64,000 nucleotides of DNA from Eurosta solidaginis (lineage: Eukaryota; Arthropoda; Insecta; Diptera; Tephritidae), in contig NC_090319.1 in the NCBI RefSeq assembly GCF_040869045.1, positions 59,244,779 through 59,308,778 on the forward strand, read 5' to 3'. Of this stretch, positions 11,860 to 22,870 are shown piece by piece; positions within the stretch are counted from its first letter, which is position 1, and each line of letters opens with the position of its first letter. The notes below the pieces were generated by a model that saw nothing but the letters and a program-made list of their open reading frames with translations, was not told the origin of the DNA and searched no databases. Made by a program: the position numbers and the translations under genes.

Positions 11860-12665
11860 TTATCGCAGACAGGTCAAACCAGGCTTAACATCGTACGTAT
11901 GGAACGACCTGACCGGAGAAGAGTAAGCAACTCATTTGGGTTTTTAGAAACAACTGTTACTGCTGAGTCGCAGTGATTTTTATCGCAGACAGGTCAAACC
12001 AGGTTTAATATCTTGCATATGGAACGACCTGGCCAGAGAAAAGTAAGCAATTTCCTTGATTTTTTATGAATAACTATTACTTCTGAGTCGCAAGGATTTT
12101 TGTACGTGACCGCGACTAAACAGTGATAAAAAAGCAATAACACCTGAATCACAGTTCACAGTCATGCGTTCCAATAATCGTAGACATAATCACATCTCTC
12201 GTCATAGCAGAAAAAATCGCTGCGAGAAAATACATCAATGAATCCGTGATTTGTCCTGCAATCCATTTATAAAAGTCGCAGTTAGCTACAATCGGCAACC
12301 TTAGCATAGCCACCTATGCTTTCTTTATCACAGGCAGACCAAACTACGCTTAATGTCTTGCACATGGAACGACCTGACCAGAGAAGAGTAAGCAGTTCCC
12401 TTGATTTTTATAGGAACACCGTGATTTCTAACTGTTACTTCTGAGTCGCAGTGACTTTTATAGGTGATCGCGACTAAACAGTGATAGAAAAGAAATAACA
12501 CCTAAATCGCAGTTCGTAGTCACGCATACCAATAGTTGCAGACACAGTCACAGCAGAAAAAATTGCTACGACAAAATGCATCAATGAATCCGTGATTTGT
12601 CTTGTAATCCACTAATAAAAGTCGCAGTAAGCTACAATCGGTAACGTTAGCATAGCTCTCTATGT
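11860..12665 (+). repeat. Tandem repeats of about 350 bp
   Basis: A unit starting near tatcgcagacaggtcaaacc and passing through tggaacgacctg, agtaagca, gagtcgcag, gcgactaaacagtgat and gaatccgtgatttgtc occurs as a partial copy (11860-11975) followed by two fuller, diverged copies (about 11976-12330 and 12331-12665). A short similar stretch (gaatctgtgatttgtgctgc) occurs near 28195. It is non-coding. Confidence 0.75.
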
Positions 12666-12747
12666 AGTAGTATATGGCGCAGTCGCTGCTTAGTATTTCT
12701 TCTACTGTTTCCTTGTCTCAATACAGTTCTATCTAAATAGTTCATAT

Positions 12748-13269
12748 TGTAACGAATCTAGGGAAATTCCTCTTATTCCAAACCTTCTGCTTGTCTCGTT
12801 CGAAGCGCTAAACTGTTGAATAAATAACTCCGATATTCAATAATGCAAAATGGGCTTTACTATACTACTTTGAGAGTACTTCACAATAACACTTATACTT
12901 CACAACCAATAGCATACTTAAATCAAACTAATTCCTGACTACTCAGCTTGCGCTGTTTTATACTCTCCATTGCTTCATTCGCATATTTCTACTAAGGTCT
13001 AGTAATTTCTCGAACTTCATGCTTGATTACCAGCCATATACAAGTATACTTGTAGTTTGTAACCATATGCGTGTGTATATGTGAGTACTATTACGGCCGA
13101 TGATTACATGTGTTTGTGCGTATCTCTCCGTTGCCTTGTACGTATGTGAGTAAATGATGATTGATTTTTTTGCGTACATAGTAGTAGCAGCTTTCTTTAT
13201 TGTTGTTGTGCCTTTATTTAATAATCTTAGTGATGATAGTATCACTTAGTGATGATAATATTCGTCACA
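12748..13269 (-). mobile_element. Gypsy-type solo LTR 4, with ATAT target duplication
   Basis: Minus-strand copy of the solo LTR family, 522 bp, from TGTGACGAATATTATC to TTCGTTACA on its own strand. It is flanked by perfect 4-bp duplications atat (12744-12747 and 13270-13273). The TATA block (GAGAGTATAAAACAGCGCAA) and the downstream block that normally carries the poly(A) signal are in order. Its boundaries help define the family. No internal region is present, so this is a solo LTR left by LTR-LTR recombination. Confidence 0.88.
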
Positions 13270-14074
13270 ATATTATTTACTAATATTTGCTATGATGAGA
13301 GCTGTGATTGGGTATGTGAATGCCATCGTATAGGTATGTATATTTTTTTTACATTTGATGAATTTCATATCAAAGGCTGAAAAAAACGTACATTTTGAAC
13401 CCGACCCCCTCAGAATTTGATGAAATTTTGCATGGGGTTACATCTTACCCACCCAAACACAACCTCATTTTTAGAAATTGCATTTTCGAAAATTTTGGGC
13501 GTGGCAAGATATCGAAATATCCGAAAATATTAGAAAAATGACGATTATAGGTATTTTAAAGTGTGATTACTACGGAATGGCTTTACCGATTTCAAAGATC
13601 TTCATACCATTAGAAAGGTATTGAAATAAGCTTTCAAAAAAATTAACTGTACTTTAGTACACTAAAAAAATTTTTTTTTTTTTTAAATAAAATTTAAAAC
13701 TGAAAAAACACTTCAAAGACCAAGCAATTTTGAAAAATAAAATTTTATTTTAGAAAGGTCGATTTAATATAAAAACTAGAATGGTGTTTTTTTCTTTTAA
13801 AACAATTTATAAGTAAAACCATCTCTTGTTAACTTTTTTTTATTTTGCTATTATTGTGTGACAAAAATGGTACCTAGCTATACTTTGGAAGTTATACAGA
13901 TACAGATACTATGTCTAAGTATTCTAATAGATTCGAACAAGAATCGTATTATCAAATTTTTGACACGCACAATAAATAGACATACACCTGATAAAGTTAA
14001 TTTTTTATTTTTATTTATTTAGATTTAATATACAACTTTGCGCAGCTCATACTGCTGAGTTTCGGAATATTTGC

Positions 14075-14820
14075 TTACTTACTAGTTTGTTCAGGTAAAC
14101 TACGCCTGTCCATGCTAGAGCGTTTGACGTCCGAAAACTTTGCTTTATTTTTTTGTATATCTTTGCTAATTTTTATCAATTCGTAAGATAAATCATGCCC
14201 AAAAATGTCTTTAATTTCCTTAGATGTCATGGTGTTTGGTAATAGAGATAATATTTTTTGCTTATCCAAATTATTTGAGCAGTTTTCTATTTGATATTTC
14301 ATGTTCTCCAAAATTTGTTCGTAGTAAGCTTTGATCTTCTTTAGGTCTTCTGATAAAGTTGACAGTGAACCACCTCCAAGTGAATCCGAAATACTTTACG
14401 CAATTTGCTGTTTTTTTTTGCAGTATGAATTCCTTTCTAAATATTTTCGCTTCATTGGCGATGGATGGCTTCCAAGATGAGGAATAACATGCTTATTTAT
14501 ATTGTCGACGAGTTCGTTGCGTTCGAATGATTTAGCATAGCTGCTGCATGTTGGAACTTCCTTATATTCTTGATACAATTCACCGCTAGTCAAGATTTCT
14601 TGTGCCTCTTCACTTTCCGTTTCAGTATAACGCTGATTATCAGCAATCTTGATAGCATCCTTAAGTTTAAAGCGACAACTTTCGCAAATACGGCAACGAT
14701 GAATGTCGGAGACTGCTCAGATATCAGCGCTGCTTCGTTTAAGCTAATGTTTCGAAGTTGAGAGGAACATTTTCTGGATAGCTGCACACATCTGTATTTA
14801 TTAGTTGATTCCATATTCAA
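14075..14820 (-). pseudogene. Broken ORF with putative Zn-cluster N-terminus, family uncertain
   Basis: On the minus strand three overlapping pieces read as one frameshifted gene. The first (14820 to about 14700) starts MNMESTNKYRCVQLSRKCSS and continues through SLNEAALISEQSPTF. A frame change then exposes a second C-x2-C-like pair, followed by the 14593-14396 piece. A stop and another frame lead to 14311-14075, with LSLLPNTMTSKEIKDIFG. The layout (paired cysteines, Lys-rich linker, helical LLP-containing block) reminds me of uncharacterised repeat-encoded proteins of arthropods. That likeness is from memory. Function unknown. Confidence 0.4.
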
Positions 14821-15019
14821 TGCCTAGTTTCGTTCTGGTCTGTGTCTATCCGTTGTGTTGTTTTTTATAGTCCATGGGTGCTGTGGCAGGTAATGTCAAT
14901 CTATGTGTCCGTGGTAGGTAACGTTAATATGCGTGTGTGTGTGCGTGGTATTGATACGTCCGAATTGTTACCTTTTCCAAGGGTTGTTTTTGTAGGTATC
15001 TAGACATACCGCTTGTTAG

Positions 15020-15325
15020 CTAAGCGGTAGGTTGAGGTAGATAGAAATCGGTGATTTTTGCCGTTTGGTAAATTTTTCGTTTTTGCTTGTTCATTGTTAC
15101 GTGTTTGGTTGCTGTACCCTCGGGCTTGTGCTGTTTTTTGTAAACTAGTTTTAAGGGTTCAAATATTTCGTCAGAGATAGTGTTGGTTTGTTCGTTTATT
15201 ATCCTGCCGCCAAATGTTTTTAACTTGTATATCTCCATGTTCTCAAGTACATTGAGCCGCCGATCTTTTCCTTGTACGTGAAGTATTCGAGCCGTTGTTT
15301 TGATGTTAGCTGGGGTGCACCCCAC
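15020..15325 (-). pseudogene. Possible GIY-YIG endonuclease tail of a Penelope-like element
   Basis: A 101-aa frame containing ARILHVQGKDRRLNVLENME followed by IYK and, about ten residues on, IINEQTNTISDEIFEPL. The pattern of an ILH-type strand, a Lys-rich turn, LE-x2-EIYK and N-x-Q resembles the C-terminal half of GIY-YIG domains of Penelope-like retroelements. The GIY and YIG motifs and the reverse transcriptase are not seen upstream. The C-terminus is Lys-rich. It lies 5' of the cysteine-containing frame on the same strand. The assignment is tentative; it could be an unrelated transposon protein. Confidence 0.4.
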
Positions 15326-16209
15326 TGGAATAAAAATTGTTTACAGTGTATTTTTTCAAAGGTGATTTTAATACCTTTCTAACGGTATAAAAAATTTTCA
15401 AATTGGTTGATTAGTTTACGCGTGATATCCAAATATGAGAAAGTAACCAAGAGATTCATTTACTTAAAAAATTACAAAAAGAAAAAAAACACCCTTCTAG
15501 TTTTCAGATATGTTATATATATTAAATCTACCTTTCTAAAAAAAAATTTTTTTTTTTAATCGCTTGGTCTTTGAAGTGTTTTCCCAGTTTAAAAAAAAAA
15601 TTTAGAAAAAAATTAAAATTTTTTTTTCTTTCAGTGTAATATAGAATCTTTACAGTATATGTTTTCAAAGGTGATTTTAATACCTATCTAACGGTATAAA
15701 AATTTTTCAAATTGGTTGATTAATTTACGCGTGATATCCAAATATGAGAAAGTAACCAAGAGATGCATTTACTTAAAAAAATTACAAAAAAAAAAAAACC
15801 CCGTTTTAGTTTTCAGATATGTTATATATATTAAATAGACCTTTCTTTGAAGTGTTTTTTCAGTTTTAAATTTTATTTAAAAAAAATTTTTTTTCAGTGT
15901 ACTAAAAATTTTTACAGTGTATTTTTTGAAAGCTTATTTCAATACCTTTCTAATGGTAAGAAGATCTTTGAAATCGGTAAAGCCGTTCCGTAGTAATCAC
16001 ACTTTAAAAGTACCTATTATCGTCATTTTTCTAATATTTTCGGGCGTGGCACCACAATTTTTCGAAAATGCAATTTTATTTTTTTTTATTTTTTTATTTT
16101 TAAAAATGAGGTTGTGTTTGGGTGGGTAAGAAGTAACCCCATGCAAAATTTCATCAAATTCTGAGGGGGTCGGGTTCAACGCATATTGGATTTGATATGA
16201 AATTCATCA

Positions 16210-17145
16210 TTTTTGTCTTAAAAATCTTAAAATAAAAATTATTTGGACTTCCAAAAACTGCATTAGAAACTTCCACACTTATGAAGTGGAAGTAATTTAT
16301 TCATGAGTTTAAGACATAATGTAACAACAACTGTTAGCCATCAAATTATAAAAAACTTAACAGTGAACTACTAACTGTTAATCATTTCAAAAGCTCTTTA
16401 CTTACAATTTTCTTTTAACAAAAAGTTGTTAATAAATTCCTGCGAAAATCACAATTTCCTGTACGCATCTTTCTTGCTTATCTAATCTACTTGTACTATG
16501 GGATAATATAATGAAAATAAATTCGTAGAATTTAGACCAAACACACAAGCACTTAAGAGCTCAATTGAATTGCTTAAGCACGCCCAGCATATGCTCAAGT
16601 GTTGTAAAATGTCAATGCATTGACTTAAGCTTGGCTAAGCTGTCAATATATAAAAGAGGCATACGATAGAAATATATATCTATATGCATGCTAGATATCT
16701 TGTGGAGAGCAGAGAACCCCTCACACCTCGCTTACAAAACAAATATGTACACAAGTACTTAAGTGTTACTGTTAAAGCGAAAAAAAAAAAATGGCAAGAA
16801 AAGCTCACTATTAACAATAATTGTAAGTAAACAGCAAACTAAAGTTGCTGACCTCGAGTTGATTTCGCTCTCGGTACGAGTGTATAACAAAAATAATAAA
16901 AAAAATTTAAATAACAAATACAAAATGTGGCTTGCAAACGGCTGTGACGCTTCAACACCCATAAAATAGAGGTTTTACTAGTTTATTGTGAACTTTTTAA
17001 ATCGAATCACATTGGTTGATGGCTCACCTGCAACGATAAGAAGACAAAACAAGACATTATTACGTTGTGTTAGATAAAAAATAATTTAAGCGTTTTTAAT
17101 GCTAAATTTAATTTGACATATAAGATGCAAAAAAATATATATACT
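16210..17145. other. Unassigned region with a TATA-like site
   Basis: AT-rich with no supported gene. A tataaaag motif at 16649-16656 lies about 45 bp downstream of a tgttgtaaaatg word. This could be a fragment of another LTR, but I see no matching end. Confidence 0.3.
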
Positions 17146-17669
17146 TTTCCGACGAATATTAGCAACACTAAGGGATACTATCATCTCTAAGCCAATACTA
17201 AGCAGTGACTTGTATGCACATCAATAAATCAATCATTATGTCTATACATATGTCCACACAAGCAGCGGAGAGCAACGCACAAATACATGCATGTATCTGA
17301 GATACTCCCAAAAGTAGGCAATAATTTGTGCAAGTATCACTCACATATACACGCGCATATGAGAAGCTATAAACGTAGTTATAGCTGGTAATTTTATAGC
17401 TCGTAACTAACTAGTAAATTCTAGAAATAGAAAACCCTAGAAATATGCAACGAGGAAGCCAAACAGTATAAAAGCAGCAACAGTTGAAGCACGACCAATC
17501 ATTTTGATTTAAGCAAGCTATCAGTTGCGAAGTATAAGTGTTATTTTCAAGTAGTCTAATAAAGACCATTTTTGCATTAATCAATACTGGAGTTATTTAT
17601 TCAACAGTTTAGTGATTCGAACGTTAGCAGAAGATTTGGAATAAGCGGAATTGCACTAAATTCGTTACA
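17146..17669 (+). mobile_element. Gypsy-type solo LTR 5
   Basis: It is most similar to LTR 4: gacgaatattagcaacacta near the start, agtataaaagcagcaac as promoter, aataaagaccatttttgca, and the 3' end ttcgttaca at 17661-17669. The first bases (expected TGTG) are mutated and no clean target duplication is seen (ctat follows the 3' end). No internal region. Confidence 0.72.
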
Positions 17670-18002
17670 CTATTATAATTGTCTAACTTCGATTACAAGA
17701 ACAAAACAAAGCATCATTAAGGTATTAGCCCGACCATCTTGGGAACTATTAACAGGACCAAATTGAACCATCTAGACCTCGCCTGCTAAATATATGTATG
17801 ATACATTCATATTTGTAACAGAATTCCGCGCGCATAGGAGAGGTTGATAATTGGATTGCAGAAGCTCTGATGCCATCAAGCTTTGTACTGCGCTTATCAA
17901 ACCCAAAAATCCCGTAAGCTAGTCTTTGAAGGTGGTATACGATTTGGGGAACATAGTACATGGTAGAGTTCAGTATAGGAATGAAAACGAATCGCAAATT
18001 CA
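17670..18002. other. Unassigned spacer
   Basis: An 87-aa minus-strand frame (17749-18012) has no recognisable feature. Confidence 0.35.
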
Positions 18003-18095
18003 GGCAAAGCAAGGCAAAGAAAGAAAAAGTAATGAAAGAAAAGAACGGAACGGAAAGGAAAAAAGAAAAGAGGAGGGGAAAGGAAAGCTTAGAAG
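18003..18095. repeat. Polypurine (GAAAG/GGAAA) tract
   Basis: About 90 bp composed largely of A and G on the plus strand. Confidence 0.75.
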
Positions 18096-18124
18096 CCTAA
18101 ACCAAAGCCGGCAGCGAAGCCGGA

Positions 18125-18870
18125 TGGCGTGCTATCAACTTGTTATCGAAGTAGTAAATGGTTTTTATCGATTAGTTGTCGGTTTGTTATCGGCGGGCTA
18201 TAGGCGTGTTATCTATTTCTTCTCGACTGTTATTGATTTTTTATAGGTGTTTTATAGACGAGGCATACACGAGTTATCGATTTGTTTAAGATGTGTTATC
18301 AAAAATAATCGATTCGTAACCGAAAAGTTATCGATATACATATTATCAAAAACTACTCGATTTTTATCAAAAAATTTGGATTTGCTTCCGAAAAGTTATA
18401 AATTTTTTATGAAAAGGTTATTTATTTGTTATTAAAAAAATGATCGATGTTTTCGAAAAGCTATCGAATATTTACGAAAAGTTATCGATGTATTAACAAA
18501 AATTTACCGATTTACTATCGAAAAGCTATCAATTTGTTATCTTAGTATCACCAATTTGTTATGGGAGTGTTTATTATCGATTTACTAACAAAAAGATATT
18601 GATATGCCTTCGAAAAAATATCGATTTGTTTTCGAAAAATTATCTATTTGCTATCGCAAAGTTTTCGAAGTTATACCAATTCGTTATGGGCATGTTATGA
18701 ATTTGTTACCCGAAATTTATCGATTTGTTATCGATCTGCTAGCAAAAAGTTATCAATTTGTTGTTACAATATTATCAGCTTCTTATCGAAGCGTCACCAA
18801 TTTGTTATCAGCGCATCGATTTGCTATGAATAATATTCCGATTGGTATGAATCAGATACCGATATAACTT
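18125..18870. repeat. TATCGATTTGTTATCGAAAAG degenerate minisatellite, block 1
   Basis: About 750 bp of diverged repeats of a roughly 20-bp unit (tatcgatttgttatcgaaaa). More than ten TATCG/CGATA words are present. Several forward frames stay open only because the repeat lacks stops. A shorter block of the same repeat is at 60476-60720. Confidence 0.8.
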
Positions 18871-19949
18871 CAATAGATGATACATCTGTAACCCTTCCTT
18901 TAACAAGCCGGTATGTAACCAATAACTCAACATAATAATTCGCTACCGATAAGATGCCGATAATAAAACAGTCGGCACGCATTCGCTGAGCCATTTCTTC
19001 ACCTATATGTTTGAACCGCTCGTTCTATAATCTGTCGTTTTTCAGACATATTTTTTTTATTTTCAAGCGAAATTTCGCATCTCACCATATTTTGGTGGCA
19101 ATATGTGTACTCCATTGTCGCGAAGGATCACGCTCTTCATATCCTTCAATATGTAGTACTTACGAGAAGTGCTCAATTCACGGTTTAAGCAAGCTCTGTT
19201 TTAAAACTCGGGATTTTTCCCGGACCTTTAAACCTTCCGCCATCCGCACGATCTTCTGAAAAGAATTAAAGGCATTATTTCTTTCAGACAGCATCTGAGG
19301 ATCCTCAAATTCAGCATGACTCAACATGCAAGGCCTTCCTATTTCAAAGTGGTATCACAGCATTTGTTTTTCTTCTTCGCTCTAGAACCCTCTAATGTGA
19401 GTGAAAAAGGTGCTACTTCTGCTCGCTTTTATCGTAAGCTTGACGACTGTTCTCAGTGAGCGGAATTTATCAGCGATCTGTATGAAAAACAGCTTCTAGA
19501 AGTCAATAAACATATTCCCTATAGTTAAGTTAAGTTACTATGTGGATTTTAATTACCCAACAATGATTTTTACGTGTCCAAATTTTTGAAAGTCAGTTAT
19601 CCCCATCGCAGAATTTTTCTTTTCACAAATCCATCACAATCACTTTTTCTCCTCTTCACCTTCTAATTACTCTAAAAGGTCACAGCAGTAGACGTCATAT
19701 ATCTAAATTTTTATACCTTTCCCATTCATCCAGTGTTCTATGAGGCGGTGATATCTTTGCATTCATGTCGACATTAGAAAGCGGGGCGTAGCTTTCTTTG
19801 AAAGGGACCGGACATTCTAGGTGCATATTCTCAAAGTCCTTTGAACATTGACATGGTTGTCATCAGGAAAGGGAGTTCTCATGCGAGACTTGCTAAGTTT
19901 CATTGGAAGTATTTATTTATACGCTCTACTGAAATTATATCAAAAGCAA
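18871..19949. other. Unassigned spacer
   Basis: No supported gene or repeat. Confidence 0.35.
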
Positions 19950-19957
19950 CTTTTTTC

Positions 19958-20212
19958 CATTGTGGATAAGACAAGTGTGATAACTTCTGCATAGACGGCA
20001 ATATTACAAATGGAACCGCTCACTCGATTTTTAATTGATTATCGTGGTCTCATTCTGTATCTCTTTTTATCACCCGCTTAAGATAGCTGGCCCTATGCGC
20101 CGCCATACTGAACATCCTGTCAAAACGCTGCCACAACGGTAAAAAGTAGCCATCTCGAACATCCTGTCATGCAGTTGAGAGATAAGATATCACACTTGTT
20201 TTATCCACAGTG
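19958..20212. mobile_element. hAT-type MITE with perfect 8-bp target duplication
   Basis: A 255-bp non-coding element. Its ends, cattgtggataagacaagtg and (reverse complement of the right end) cactgtggataaaacaagtg, match over about 25 bp with two differences. It is flanked on both sides by cttttttc (19950-19957 and 20213-20220). An 8-bp duplication with CACTGTGG-type ends fits the hAT superfamily. It encodes nothing and would depend on a transposase elsewhere. Confidence 0.85.
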
Positions 20213-20220
20213 CTTTTTTC

Positions 20221-20872
20221 AAATCAGATGAAGTTAAGATCCCACTCTAAGTGTTCTTTTAACGGCAGGGTTAACTGAGCCCGATTCCCTGGTTATCTAC
20301 ATCAACAGCTATTTCTGGAACTATTAGCTTCCGTTGCATGGGATCACTTTGCTGTTTTGAGACTCCTGTCATCTTACTGTTAAATCAGACAAGGCAATAT
20401 TTTTATGAAACTTAAGGTATTTAACTTCACATATCGTTCAATATATAGGTACCATATAAAATCATGATATTTCTTTCTTAACCTGTTCTCTACTATCTCA
20501 GAATGGTCTAACCCCATTTGAATAGAATTTTGAGTAGAGGCGATACGCTCAATTCTAAACTCTCTTGCTTAAGGGTCGCTACTTATGAAGCTTTACCTTA
20601 AGGTTGCCACCTGTCTGTGAAAAATTTAATGTGACACATATGCACGTCAATATGGGTTCTAAACGACAGGAGTGTCATGTCGTATTTCGACAAGGCTATT
20701 ACTAAGTGAATATGCTGGCTAGGGCTACCACCAGATGTTGCCACTTTGCATATTTTTATAAAGTTGCCATATCTTTGGATTTATTAAAAATAATTTTATG
20801 AAATATGTCAATATTGATATCAAACGAAGGCAGTTTTTTATATTTTTTCAAAAAAAAATATATCTTATTAAT
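20221..20872. other. Unassigned spacer
   Basis: No supported gene or repeat. Confidence 0.35.
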
Positions 20873-21062
20873 TTTGTTGTGTTGATTTTTCGACCGGGTG
20901 GTTAATTGATGTATATTGGAAGGATTTTCCGTCATCCCTTAGATGTAGCTAATAAGTTTTCCTATTTTTTTGGGAAAATACAAGAAACTTCCTTTGCTTG
21001 ATACCAATATTGACATATTCCGTCATCGCTTGGAAAATCGTTCCAATATACATCAAATTACA
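20873..21062. mobile_element. MITE family M1, copy 1
   Basis: The left end (gttgatttttcgaccgggtg, then ggttaattgatgtatattgg) and the right end (ttccaatatacatcaaatta) are inverted relative to each other. The element is about 190 bp. Related copies are at 47629-47806 and, half only, at 49337-49480. Confidence 0.6.
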
Positions 21063-21234
21063 TATTAGGGTTGCCATCTCACCTTAATTATATATTTGTA
21101 TATTTATCGGGCAACGTTGAATCAAGCAACGTCTTTGCTGGAGCAGAGATAATAATTTGCAACTTGAAATGAATTTTTTCGAACTTTGTCTAAGGTGTAT
21201 AGGGTTATCGTATAAGGCTCACAAAAAATAAGGC

Positions 21235-22371
21235 TGTTCCTTTTCGTCCGAAAAATTCAGTACACAACATTTCCAAAATTTTTTTCCAGTTTAATTTTTA
21301 TACCTTTCATGAACATGAACTTTGGTCCGATGTTTGTAAGGTTGAGAAATATAGGAGATAGACTCACCATTAAGTATACCGAATTGATCAGGGCGACGAA
21401 CTGAGTTGATTTAGCCATGTCCGTCTGTCCGTCAGTCTGTCTGTTTGAACGCAAGGGACTAGTCCTCAAATTTTGAGATATCTCAATGAAATTTAGTACA
21501 AAGATGTACTTTTGTATTATATTAGACATTTTTCGGATCCGGTAGGATCGGACCACTATAACATATATCTCCCATACAACCGATCGTTCAGATAAGACGA
21601 TTTTGGTCATTCCTGTCGCAATTTAGAAAGTATAAACGTGAAACTCGGTGATATATATTCTAATATATCATAGAAGTTATCCTGAAAAATTCACTTTCAT
21701 CGGACCTATATATAGTTATATCCCATACAACCGATCGTTCAGATAGGAAGATTTTTGGCAATTTCTCCCTTAATTTCCAATATAAAAACGTTAAACTTGG
21801 TGATATTTATTCTAATATATCATAGAAAATTTCATGAAAAAATCATTTCGATCGGAGCTACATAATGCATATCCCATACAACCGATCGTTCAGATAGAAA
21901 GATTTTTGGCAATTTCTCCCTTAATTTAGAAAGTATAAACGTGAAAATCTGTGATATATATTTTAATATATCATGGAAGATTTTCTGAAAAAATCACTTT
22001 GATCGGAGATATATAGAGTATATATCCCATACAACCGATCGTTCAGATAGAAAGATTTTTGGCAATTTCTCCCTTAATTTCCAATATAAAAACGTTAAAC
22101 TTGGTGATATTTATTCTAATATATCATAGAAAATTTCATGAAAAAATCATTTCGATCGGAGCTACATAATATATATCTCACACAACCGATCGTTCAGATA
22201 AGGGTTTTTGTGCCATTTTTTATTTTATATTTATCTTAAAAATCGTTTACTATACATTATCTTATACATCCGATTATTTGGAGATTACGAACGGGATAAG
22301 ATTATTGTTAAGCTCTTTTCATGAAAGGTATGAAGCCTTCGGCACAGCCGAAGACAGTCCCGTCCTTACTT
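21235..22371 (-). mobile_element. HINE-B: second Helentron-like family with 152-bp internal repeats
   Basis: On the minus strand it starts acaagtaaggacgggactgt, followed by a cttcggctgtgccgaag hairpin. Subterminal inverted words atacctttcatgaa (21300-21313) and ttcatgaaaggtat (22318-22331) face each other, and a gtccgtctgtccgtc tract is present. The middle is a tandem array with the word ccgatcgttcagata recurring every 151-153 bp (five units). The same plan is seen in HINE-A, but the sequence is different. It is non-coding; a 117-aa frame inside is a by-product. Confidence 0.72.
21571..22200. repeat. 152-bp tandem repeats inside HINE-B
   Basis: The marker (c)ccatacaaccgatcgttca begins at about 21571, 21722, 21873, 22026 and 22178, giving a period of 151-153 bp. 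Units differ by scattered substitutions. Confidence 0.85.
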
Positions 22372-22870
22372 GTTTTTTGTTGTTTTTCTTTATCTTTCAT
22401 TTCCAGATGAGTATGCGTTAAAGGTTTGGAACGGGGGTCGACTGCTAATACGCGTTCGCGTACGTATCGGGAGGTATCAAAAGACGCGTATTAACCCCGA
22501 AAACAATAATCCGAAACCGGAGAAGAAAAATTGTATCTGTGACCAGAGATATTTGTTGTGCACTGAAACAAATTTTGTGTACAAAGGGACTTTGATCCCA
22601 CCCTACCGGCCAGGGTAATTTTTTATAAGCGCGCAACGCAGAAAAGCGTTTCGCTCAAAAATACTATGGATCCCACCTCCGGTTTCGGAGGGACCCGGGG
22701 TCATTTTTCGGTTTTTCGTTAACACATCTTTTGAACGATTATTAATATTTATGTGAAGACGCATCGTTTGACACCTCACCCGATATTTTTGAACGTGTAT
22801 TAGCAGTTGAACCCCGTTCTAGATTTTTACCGAGTATCCGCTTTCAAAAAATAAGAATCCAACTTCAATG
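22372..22870. other. GC-richer unclassified segment
   Basis: About 500 bp clearly richer in GC than its surroundings, with many self-complementary words (cgcgttcgcgtacg, ggacccgggg) and the string ttgatcccaccctaccggcc. The 82-aa frame (22370-22618) has no recognisable domain. I believe this is a dispersed repeat of flies, but I cannot define its ends. Confidence 0.35.

Larger units (their letters stand above)
13356..16209 (-). mobile_element. 2.85-kb element with long terminal inverted repeats
   Basis: The left end (13356 to about 13840) and right end (about 15740-16209) are inverted copies of about 480 bp with small indels. Both terminate in tgatgaatttcatatcaaa, and both carry the matching blocks gagggggtcggg, aacctcatttttaaa-type and acctttctaatggta. 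Inside the right arm, a block of about 316 bp is tandemly duplicated (about 15340-15655 and 15656-15905). Between the arms lie degenerate minus-strand reading frames. I could not define a target duplication. The class is unknown: a long-TIR DNA transposon, or an inverted Penelope-like arrangement. Confidence 0.65.

Noticed and set aside
13356..13374. P-type end for the 2.85-kb element
   Set aside because: The end reads TGATGAATTTC and lacks the CATG...AAGGTGG pattern; no 8-bp duplication seen.
16602..16960. A second LTR family with TATA at 16649
   Set aside because: No matching terminus, poly(A) block or target duplication could be found.
18247..18867. ORFs rich in Tyr/Arg/Leu/Ser repeats
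   Set aside because: Products of the TATCGATTTGTTATCG minisatellite in several frames.
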